Shown one piece after another: positions 14,178 through 19,876 of a stretch of DNA of 35,477 bases. The notes beneath the pieces are model-generated. The model was not told the DNA's origin. It worked only from the letters and a program-made list of their open reading frames with translations, and did no database searches. Both the position numbers and the translations under genes were made by a program. Source of the DNA: Candidatus Pacearchaeota archaeon (lineage in GTDB: Archaea > Nanobdellota > Nanobdellia > Pacearchaeales > GW2011-AR1); contig JAGVWM010000008.1 in NCBI GenBank assembly GCA_018304325.1, positions 1 to 35,477 on the forward strand, read 5' to 3'. Every line of letters begins with the position of its first letter. Position 1 is the first letter of the stretch.

Positions 14178-14380
14178 TGGTAGCTAAATCTAGATTTGTG
14201 TGGGAATGTGAATGTGGAAAAACAATCTATGGAGAAAAATCTCCTGAAGAATGTAAAAAATGCGGTCGAATAGATAGTTTTGTACAACTTCCAGAAGAGA
14301 TAGTTGAAGAAAGAGAAAAAGACATGGTTTATGAAGAAGAGGAATTTGATGAAGATTTGGGGGATTATGAAGATGAATAA
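14177..14380 (+). CDS. Rubredoxin-like zinc-ribbon protein with acidic tail
   Basis: The 67-residue protein has four cysteines in a CxC...CxxC arrangement (residues 11, 13, 26 and 29; WECECGKTIYGEKSPEECKKCG), a zinc-ribbon/rubredoxin-like knuckle, followed by an acidic C-terminal tail from about residue 38 (EEEEFDEDLGDYEDE). Metal could be Zn or Fe; the first pair is CxC rather than the CxxC of rubredoxin, which favours Zn. A GGGAGG Shine-Dalgarno precedes it. The acidic tail might mimic nucleic acid or bind a basic ribosomal protein. No specific function is assigned. Confidence 0.75.
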   Translation: MVAKSRFVWECECGKTIYGEKSPEECKKCGRIDSFVQLPEEIVEEREKDMVYEEEEFDEDLGDYEDE

Positions 14381-14765
14381 TAATGGCAGAATAAAACCAG
14401 TTCATGGAAATGTTTATTATTTACATGCACAAAAATTTCATGGTATGTTTAGTAATCATGAATCATTTGATGGCTTATATATTGGCTTAAACCCTGTTGA
14501 AACTGAATGGTTTTCAAGAATAGAAAGACCTGAAGGGCATACTTTTGTAAGACAAAACAAAGAAGGAGAACTAGAAGTCTATTGTAATAGAAATAATAGG
14601 AGTTTAAGAATGACATATTGGTGTGATGGAGAAGATGATCCAGCTTACCCTGTAGGAATTGATATTGAAAGAGTAGATTACGAATTCAGCAAAGAAGAAA
14701 AAGAATACTTATTGGAAAGAATAAAATCAAAACAAAATAAGGAGAAATTAAAAAATGCTGTATAA
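14373..14765 (+). CDS. Uncharacterised 130-aa protein upstream of rpl15
   Basis: No family is recognised. The ATG at 14373 is preferred: it overlaps the preceding stop by 8 nt and opens on MNNNGRIKPVHG, whereas an upstream ATG at 14304 would overlap the zinc-ribbon gene by 77 nt. The protein is rich in aromatic and His residues (HGNVYYLHAQKFHGMF), has a central GLNPVETEWFSRIERPEGHT, and ends in a Lys/Glu helix. It looks like a compact beta-rich domain. It overlaps rpl15 by 11 nt, so it belongs to the operon. Confidence 0.72.
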   Translation: MNNNGRIKPVHGNVYYLHAQKFHGMFSNHESFDGLYIGLNPVETEWFSRIERPEGHTFVRQNKEGELEVYCNRNNRSLRMTYWCDGEDDPAYPVGIDIERVDYEFSKEEKEYLLERIKSKQNKEKLKNAV

Positions 14766-15183
14766 AAAAAGAAAAAAAGTTAGTAGAATGAGGGGGAGTC
14801 ATACTCATGGAAGAGGATTTATGAAAAAAGGTAGAGGTAGCGGTCAAAGAGGTGGGAAAGGAATGGCTGGTACTGGAAAAAGAGCTGATCAGAAAAAAAC
14901 TTTGATAATAAAGAAAGGAATGAATTATTTTGGTGGACATGGATTAAGACCTAAACCAAAAAATTATGAAATTATTAATGTTTCAGAAATAGAAAAAATG
15001 GCAAATGGTAAAAAAGAGGTTGATTTAAATAATTATAAAATTTTAGGTAATGGAGAGATAGCTGTAAGTATAAAAGTTAGCGCACTTAGTGCATCAAAAT
15101 CAGCCATTAATAAAATAAAAAAGGCTGGGGGAGAGGTAATACTAAAGAATGGTAATCAAACAACTAATAAAAAATCTTCCTGA
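14755..15183 (+). CDS. rpl15: 50S ribosomal protein L15 (uL15)
   Basis: uL15 is a large-subunit protein with an extended basic N-terminus. The N-terminal RMRGSHTHGRGFMKKGRGSG, then GGKGMAGTGKRADQK and FGGHGLRPKPKNYEIINVSE give a clear archaeal L15. The C-terminal domain has VSIKVSALSASKSAINKIKK and AGGEVIL. Length 142 is normal. A Shine-Dalgarno (AAGGAG) precedes the ATG. The 3' end overlaps secY by 35 nt. Confidence 0.95.
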   Translation: MLYKKRKKVSRMRGSHTHGRGFMKKGRGSGQRGGKGMAGTGKRADQKKTLIIKKGMNYFGGHGLRPKPKNYEIINVSEIEKMANGKKEVDLNNYKILGNGEIAVSIKVSALSASKSAINKIKKAGGEVILKNGNQTTNKKSS

Positions 15184-16510
15184 AGTTCAACCACCTGTTG
15201 AAAAAAAACTTGACTTCAAGGTAAAGGCAAAATGGACTTTAATTATTCTAGGAGCTTTTTTTATTTTAGCAAATATTCCATTATATGGATTATCAGGTAA
15301 TGCTTTATCAAGATTTGAGAATTTAGCAGTTTTGCTTGGAACTGATTTTGGTAGTGTTATTTCTTTAGGTATAGGACCAATTGTAACAGCTTCTATTATT
15401 TTACAGTTGTTAGTTGGAAGTAAAATCATTAATATTGATACTTCGACTGCAGAAGGGAAAAAATATTTTCAGGGTATTCAAAAATTAATGGTTATATTTT
15501 TTGTAATATTTGAAGCATGTGTTTTTGTTCTTATGAAAGGGTTAGAAGCTACACCTGGGTATGCTTGGGTAGTAATAATTCAGCTAGTTTTAGGAGGAAT
15601 TGCAATAATGTTAATGGATGAAGTTTCAAATAAATGGGGCTTTGGTTCAGGAGTTTCATTGTTTATTGCAGCAGGAGTTTCATGGAGATTGTTTACTAGT
15701 TTGTTCCAGTTTATAGGACCTGAAGGAAATTTAGCCTCTAGTGGACAGCTATTAGTACTAGTTAACTCTATAATAAATGGAAATACAATTGGGGCAACAA
15801 TTGCAGCATCTACAATTATTTCAACAATAGTTGTATTTTTAATAATTGTTTGGGCACAATCATTAAAAGTTGAAATTCCTTTATCTTTTGATAGATTAAG
15901 AGGATATGCTATTAAATGGCCTCTTGCATTTTTTTATACATCAGTTATGCCAGTTATTTTAGTTTCTGCTTTAGCTGCAAATATTCAGCTAGCAGCAGGA
16001 CTTTTAGAAAACTGGTTAGGTCATGCAACATTTTTAGGGGGATTCCAGGGAGGAGTTCCTGTTTCTGGTTTTTCACTATGGATAAATTCAAGTAATCTTT
16101 TACAGGCAATAATAACTAAAAGTTTCACGCTAATGATGATTTGGCAATCAATATTTCATATTTTGTTTTATGTAGTGTTTAGTGTTTTGTTTGCATTTTT
16201 TTGGGTAAAAACAAGTGGTATGGATGCACAAACTCAGGCAAAAAATATTATGAAATCAGGGCTAACAATACCTGGATTTAGGAAGGATGAAAGAATACTT
16301 GAAAGTGTTTTAGAAAGATATATTTTGCCTTTAACTATAATGGGTGGAATTGCAATAGGGCTACTAGCAGCAGTATCAGATCTTGCAGGGACACTAATAC
16401 AAGGAACATCATTCTTACTAGTAATTATGATTATGTATCAGTACTATCAACAAATAGCTCAACAACACTCAATGGACATGTCTCCTGCACTTAGAAAATT
16501 CATTAAGTAA
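15149..16510 (+). CDS. secY: Preprotein translocase subunit SecY
   Basis: SecY is the channel subunit of the Sec translocon (with SecE and Sec-beta) for protein export and membrane insertion. The 453 residues include ten hydrophobic segments. Visible landmarks are the plug-domain region GLSGNALSRFENLAVLLGTD after TM1, the GIGPIVTASIILQLLVG segment of TM2, the NKWGFGSGVSLFIAAGV segment, and IPGFRKDERILESVLERYI in the last cytosolic loop. Length is normal for archaea (430-490). The start overlaps rpl15 by 35 nt. Adk, which commonly follows archaeal secY, is missing; T-rich sequence and a DGR follow instead. Confidence 0.96.
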   Translation: MVIKQLIKNLPEVQPPVEKKLDFKVKAKWTLIILGAFFILANIPLYGLSGNALSRFENLAVLLGTDFGSVISLGIGPIVTASIILQLLVGSKIINIDTSTAEGKKYFQGIQKLMVIFFVIFEACVFVLMKGLEATPGYAWVVIIQLVLGGIAIMLMDEVSNKWGFGSGVSLFIAAGVSWRLFTSLFQFIGPEGNLASSGQLLVLVNSIINGNTIGATIAASTIISTIVVFLIIVWAQSLKVEIPLSFDRLRGYAIKWPLAFFYTSVMPVILVSALAANIQLAAGLLENWLGHATFLGGFQGGVPVSGFSLWINSSNLLQAIITKSFTLMMIWQSIFHILFYVVFSVLFAFFWVKTSGMDAQTQAKNIMKSGLTIPGFRKDERILESVLERYILPLTIMGGIAIGLLAAVSDLAGTLIQGTSFLLVIMIMYQYYQQIAQQHSMDMSPALRKFIK

Positions 16511-16670
16511 TAAAAGACACCAATGGTTTCTTTTATGAATCTTCCTTTCTACGCCAAGATTCTCTTTATGAACTCTCCTTTTAAGAGCAAGGATTTCTTT
16601 TATTAATTTTGTTTAAATTAAAGGTTATGTTATCAACAACTTTTCTTAACTATTCACTTCTTTAATAATC
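16511..16670 (+). terminator. T-rich end region of the ribosomal operon
   Basis: No gene. After the secY stop there are several T-rich runs (for example 16526-16535 and 16591-16611) and a 7-bp hairpin GAATCTT/AAGATTC (16537-16543 with 16556-16562). Archaeal transcription ends at U-rich tracts, so this is the probable terminator of the operon. It also serves as the convergent boundary with the leftward reverse transcriptase gene. Confidence 0.5.
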
Positions 16671-17632
16671 TTATTTCTTAAATTTATAACTATCTGCCCA
16701 TTTTGCATAAGCCTGCCAGCCTTGAAAGCTTTTGTCCAATTTATCTTTACTGATTAGCCCTTCATTAAATATTTTTATTTTCATTTTCATATTTCTAATG
16801 TTTCTTTTTCTTAAAAGTTTAAAATGGTAGAAATTTCTAAATCCTACAAAATCTATTCCTTGAGATAATTTAGTTATTTTAGATTTATTATGGTGTAATT
16901 TTAATTTTAACTCTTTCTGCAAAAATTCATCAATCTTAATTTTCCATTCTTCAAGTTGTTCTTTAGACTGATGTAAAATAATAAAATCATCTACATATCT
17001 AATATAATACTTAGCTTTTATTTTATGTTTAACAAAATAGTCTAGCTCATTAAGGTATATATTCGCAAAAAATTGCGAGGTTAAATTTCTCTAATCGCGT
17101 TATTATCAGTTATTTTTTTAATTAATATAATAGTTTGTTCATCACTAATCTCTTTTCTTAACAGTTTTATTAATATATCTCTATCAACTTCTTCAAAATA
17201 ATGTTTTATATCTGCTTTCAAACAATATGCTTCTGAATTAAGGTTATTTGTAACTTTTCTTTTGAATTTCTCTAGTCTTTTTAATGCAAATAAATTACCT
17301 TTTCCCTTCCTGTTTGCACATGAATCATAAATGAATGATTTATCAAAAATAGGATCTAAAACTCTGACTAAAGCATGATGAACAATTCTATCTCTAAAAT
17401 CTGATTTAGCAATTTTGCGAGTCTTTGGGTCTCTTAAAATAAATATTTTTAATTTTTTAGGAAAATAAGTTTCATTTTTTAATTCTTCATGCAATAAAAG
17501 TAAATTTCTGAGAGTATCTTTTTCAAACTCTTTAACATATAGTTTTTTTGTCTTTCCTTTTCTTGCTTTTCTCCAAGCTAAAAGTAGATTGCTCAAATTA
17601 TAAATTTCAGGATAAAGATTATTATATTCCAT
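16671..17632 (-). pseudogene. DGR-type reverse transcriptase, split by a one-base frameshift
   Basis: Two minus-strand frames form one reverse transcriptase. The first (17632 to 17081) has FRDRIVHHALVRVLDPIFDK, YDSCANRKGKG and motif A LKADIKHYFEEVD (Asp141). It stops at 17083. The next frame continues with motif B NLTSQFFANIYLNELD, then motif C YVDD (16986-16997) and thumb GIDFVGFRNF. Adding one base within AGAGAAAT (near 17086-17091) restores a 320-codon protein reading RGNLTSQ, matching the GxxxSQ form of motif B typical of DGR enzymes (other RTs have QGxxxSP). The full span plus one base is exactly divisible by three. Start at 17632, 20 bp downstream of the TR (on its strand). It copies TR RNA into mutagenised cDNA. 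Confidence 0.88.
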
Positions 17633-17642
17633 ATTAAATAAC

Positions 17643-17752
17643 TAGCCAGCTGGACCATTCTACCATTCGAGTTGGAATTAGACAAGTTCCTGTTGTTGGA
17701 GTTCAAGTTCGAGTTCCTGTTGATGTAAAGCCTCGAAAGGATGTAGCCAGCT
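17643..17752. repeat. 9-bp direct repeats bracketing the TR
   Basis: TAGCCAGCT occurs at 17643-17651 and 17744-17752, immediately outside the two ends of the TR. Neither copy is found around the VR, so they are not part of the TR/VR homology. They may mark the borders of the template RNA element or a past duplication. Confidence 0.5.
17653..17740 (-). repeat. DGR template repeat (TR)
   Basis: This 88-bp non-coding segment aligns without gaps to 18056-18143 in the target gene. There are 17 mismatches; 16 are at template adenines on the minus (coding-sense) strand (28 adenines in total) and only one (G17730 against A18133 on the plus strand) is not. Read in the target's frame the TR is full of AAC/AAT asparagine codons, the usual design that lets adenine mutagenesis reach many residues while avoiding stops. 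It lies between the target gene and the reverse transcriptase, 20 bp before the latter's start codon. Confidence 0.95.
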
Positions 17753-17762
17753 TATCAATTGG

Positions 17763-17825
17763 GAAATACTTAATAATTCAAGGTATTTCTTCACTGAAGT
17801 TCCTCGCAAGGAACTTCTGTATTTC
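17763..17825. ncRNA. Structured spacer between DGR target gene and TR
   Basis: A perfect 8-bp hairpin GAAGTTCC/GGAACTTC (17796-17803 with 17810-17817, 6-nt loop) lies between two copies of GTATTTC (17782-17788 and 17819-17825). Both can pair with GAAATAC at 17763-17769, giving two alternative folds. DGR template RNAs are known to need structured sequence flanking the TR, so this is likely part of the functional TR RNA. No protein-coding frame such as an Avd accessory protein is evident between 17633 and 17920. Confidence 0.5.
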
Positions 17826-17920
17826 ATAACTTAAAATAAATCTAAATAATGTGTTAATACACTGACGTGTGGCCCAGCCATTAAATGACTAGGAATATTA
17901 GAAAAAATAAGAAGTATTTA

Positions 17921-18724
17921 TTATTTTTTATCTTGCAAAATACCTATTGCAGTTGCATATCTAACATCAACTTCAGCTTTTAATCTTGTTCTTTCTTGAT
18001 TAAGGTTTGCTATGTAATCTTCTAAATTTGGCGCGACGCCTTCGGCGTCAACGACGACCACCCTACCATCCGAGTCGGAATCAGACAAGAGCCAGTTGTA
18101 GGAGAACAAGTACGAGTACCCGTAGATGAAAAACCTCGAAAGGCCGTCTTGTCTTGTATATAAAGTTTTAGATCCATTATCTTCAAATATTGGTATTCCT
18201 CTTTCATCTACTCTCGAAAATTTTTTTTGGTTATTTAAATGATCTAATTCAGGAGCTTTAAAATATTCAAAATTTTTCCCAGGAACTAAAATCAATCCAT
18301 ATTGAGAATTATCATCTTCTTTTAATTTTAACCCAGTTAAAACATAAGAATGTTCAAAGCTTCTATCAATAGATTTAGCAAGCTCTTTTGCTAATAAATC
18401 ATTTGGATTATGAGAATCTCCATTACTTCTTAAAACAACACTAGCAACATCTTCATAAGTTCCACTTAGAAAACCAGAATTTGCATACCAAATATTGTAC
18501 AATTGAGAAGTATTTGCAGTTCTTATTCCTAGATTATTTAATAAAATAACTTTAGGTAAATTTGATCCCTTTTGAGAAACAGCTAAGGTTTTTCTTGCCT
18601 TTTCTGAATTAAATTCTTTAACAGCTTCATCATATTTAGTTTGTTCTTCACTTGATAAAAATCTAGCTCTAGGCCTGCTTGCTTCTCTTATTTCTCTAGG
18701 TATTAATTGAACATAGTTTTCCAT
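17921..18724 (-). CDS. DGR target protein with C-type-lectin-like variable region
   Basis: A 267-residue protein whose residues 195-223 are encoded by the VR. This part reads GLSRFFIYGYSYLFSYNW then SDSDGRVVVVDAEG, matching the GLSR...DGRVVVV framework of C-type-lectin-fold DGR targets (Mtd/TvpA-like). The N-terminal 190 residues contain a helical opening (REIREASRPRARFLSSEEQ) and a domain with LYNIWYANSGFLSGTYEDVA. A 44-residue helical tail (NLEDYIANLNQERTRLKAEV) follows the VR, unusual because the VR normally ends the protein. No signal peptide or membrane segment is seen, so the protein may act inside the cell or leave by a non-Sec route. A TATA box lies 22-29 bp upstream. Confidence 0.9.
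   Translation of the reverse strand: MENYVQLIPREIREASRPRARFLSSEEQTKYDEAVKEFNSEKARKTLAVSQKGSNLPKVILLNNLGIRTANTSQLYNIWYANSGFLSGTYEDVASVVLRSNGDSHNPNDLLAKELAKSIDRSFEHSYVLTGLKLKEDDNSQYGLILVPGKNFEYFKAPELDHLNNQKKFSRVDERGIPIFEDNGSKTLYTRQDGLSRFFIYGYSYLFSYNWLLSDSDSDGRVVVVDAEGVAPNLEDYIANLNQERTRLKAEVDVRYATAIGILQDKK
18035..18049. promoter_or_regulatory. GC-rich hairpin beside the VR (IMH-like site)
   Basis: GACGCC-TTC-GGCGTC is a perfect 6-bp GC-rich stem lying 6 bp beyond the 3' end of the VR on the coding strand. DNA hairpins/cruciforms just downstream of the VR are known to promote target recognition in other DGRs, next to the initiation-of-mutagenic-homing sequence. It is absent from the TR side, which explains directional transfer. 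It is translated as part of VDAEGVA. Confidence 0.7.
18056..18143 (-). repeat. DGR variable repeat (VR) in the target gene
   Basis: Homologous to the TR at 17653-17740 with a constant offset of 403 bp. Relative to the template-encoded protein, 13 residues are replaced through adenine changes: Y199F, N201Y, R202G, N203Y, N205Y, N207F, N209Y, R211W, N212L, N215D, N217D, N219D and M222V. R221 is silent. L198F comes from the single non-adenine change. The aromatic enrichment resembles a ligand-binding surface selected from diversified variants. Confidence 0.95.
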
Positions 18725-18745
18725 GTTTTATGTAAAAATATTTAG

Positions 18746-18753
18746 TTTATAAA
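18746..18753 (-). promoter_or_regulatory. TATA box of the DGR target gene
   Basis: TTTATAAA on the minus strand, within the palindrome GTTTATAAAC (18745-18754), 22-29 bp upstream of the ATG at 18724. It predicts a leaderless transcript that could run through target, spacer, TR and reverse transcriptase. Confidence 0.6.
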
Positions 18754-18838
18754 CCTTTCTCTTACTATTAATTTATTAGTAGTAACAAGATTATAATTCT
18801 TATTTAATTTTAATTTCTCAATAAAATAATCAAGTAAA

Positions 18839-18847
18839 TTTAAAAAT
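18839..18847 (+). promoter_or_regulatory. TATA box of the EMC3-like gene
   Basis: TTTAAAAAT, the same box as at 317 and 507, lies 21-29 bp upstream of the ATG at 18868 and predicts a leaderless message. It shows this gene is not dependent on read-through from secY. Confidence 0.6.
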
Positions 18848-18867
18848 GGTGTTTAGTTCTTAATAAC

Positions 18868-19404
18868 ATGGACAAAAAAGGTAGTTTTTTAGGAATTGCA
18901 ATTGTTATGATTGCTTCTTTAGCAATTGCTTCATTATGGAATGTTGTACCTCAAATAAGTAGTGCAATACATTATATTTTAGATCCTATTCTTGGCAGTT
19001 TATTAAACTGGCATGTAACAATTGGAATGTTAGCAATAACACTGATAATTACATTAATGACAACTTTAATTCAAAAATATGGTACTGACCAAGAAACTAT
19101 GAGAAGTTTAAAGGCTGAACAAAAAAAGCTTTCTGAAGATATGAAACAATACAAAAATCAGCCAGATAAAATAATGGAACTCAATAAAAAGCAGTTTGAA
19201 TTTATGGGTGAAATGATGAAACATTCCATGAGACCTATAATCTATACAGGTATCCCTTTAGTTTTATTATTTAGATGGTTTGTAGACTATTTTGCTCAAA
19301 TACCTGATTTTAAATTTTTCGGATTTCTTACATGGCTATGGATGTATTTAATATTCTCAATAGTTTTTAGTACAGTATTAAGAAAAGTTTTAAAGGTTGT
19401 TTAG
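18868..19404 (+). CDS. EMC3/TMCO1/YidC-superfamily membrane insertase (DUF106)
   Basis: Archaeal DUF106 proteins are homologues of EMC3, TMCO1, Get1 and YidC and help insert membrane proteins. The 178 residues give hydrophobic segments near 7-27, 48-70, 122-140 and 150-172, with a cytosolic coiled coil (about 78-110: LKAEQKKLSEDMKQYKNQPD) after the second, as in the family. The motif FMGEMMKHSMRPIIYTGIPL links coiled coil and third segment. The family usually lies downstream of secY and adk; here a DGR separates it from secY. It has its own TATA box. Confidence 0.9.
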   Translation: MDKKGSFLGIAIVMIASLAIASLWNVVPQISSAIHYILDPILGSLLNWHVTIGMLAITLIITLMTTLIQKYGTDQETMRSLKAEQKKLSEDMKQYKNQPDKIMELNKKQFEFMGEMMKHSMRPIIYTGIPLVLLFRWFVDYFAQIPDFKFFGFLTWLWMYLIFSIVFSTVLRKVLKVV

Positions 19405-19407
19405 AAT

Positions 19408-19426
19408 AAACCTTTAAGAAAGGTTT
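19408..19426. repeat. Palindromic element copy 4 (before prefoldin alpha)
   Basis: AAACCTTT-AAG-AAAGGTTT, a perfect 8-bp stem starting 3 bp after the EMC3-like stop and followed by CCAAAAACAAAAA and the prefoldin ATG. Its centre (CTTTAAGAAA) is at TATA-box distance from the ATG at 19440. Confidence 0.6.
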
Positions 19427-19439
19427 CCAAAAACAAAAA

Positions 19440-19838
19440 ATGGTAAAAAATCAAACAAAAAATAAACAGGAAGAAATTTTGAAGTTGCAAATACTTGAAA
19501 ATCAAGTTAATCAGTATGAGGAGCAATTAAAAATTATCGAACAACAAATAGGAGAATTGGACTTAATCAAGAAAGACTTAGAATATTTAGAAAATACTAA
19601 AGAAAATGAAATTTTTAGTGAGTTTGGAAAAGGGATATACATTAAGTCAGTTGTGAAGAAAGAAATAATGGTTGATGTTGGTTCAAAAATCTTAGTTCCA
19701 AAAACTTTTGGCGAGATAAAAGAGGTCATTGAAAACCAGATAAGCAAATTTAATACTATAAAACCAGAAATATCCATGCATATAGATGCTATAAACAAAG
19801 AACTTGATAATATTATGAATGAAAATAATATTTACTAA
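19440..19838 (+). CDS. pfdA: Prefoldin subunit alpha
   Basis: Prefoldin is a jellyfish-shaped alpha2-beta4 chaperone that passes unfolded proteins to the thermosome. The 132-residue protein has two long coiled-coil helices (about 8-50 and 88-128) joined by a beta-hairpin region (FSEFGKGIYIKSVV, then KILVPKTFGEIKEVIENQI), the normal alpha-subunit layout. The VDVGSKILVPKTFGEI part is the family signature. Archaeal prefoldin alpha often lies near ribosomal and secretion genes. A palindromic element with a TATA-like centre lies directly upstream. Confidence 0.88.
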   Translation: MVKNQTKNKQEEILKLQILENQVNQYEEQLKIIEQQIGELDLIKKDLEYLENTKENEIFSEFGKGIYIKSVVKKEIMVDVGSKILVPKTFGEIKEVIENQISKFNTIKPEISMHIDAINKELDNIMNENNIY

Positions 19839-19876
19839 AAGTATAATATTAAAAAGATAAAATTCTTCCAATAGTT

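Noticed and set aside
14304-14372. Extended N-terminus of the 130-residue protein
   Set aside because: Using ATG 14304 would overlap the zinc-ribbon gene by 77 nt, and the 23 added residues are the out-of-frame reading of its acidic tail.
16671-16922. A separate 83-residue gene starting at TTG 16922
   Set aside because: The frame continues upstream through YVDD and SQFFANIYLNELD without a stop, so it is the C-terminal part of the reverse transcriptase and not an independent gene.
16671-17632. Reverse transcriptase of a group II intron or retron
   Set aside because: No intron domains V/VI, maturase or endonuclease domain and no msr/msd-like RNA are evident. Motif B is of the GxxxSQ type and a TR/VR pair lies next to the gene, which identifies a DGR.
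18022-18207. 61-codon minus-strand frame inside the target gene
   Set aside because: It is a shadow in another frame of the VR segment; its length follows from the relatively GC-rich VR and hairpin.
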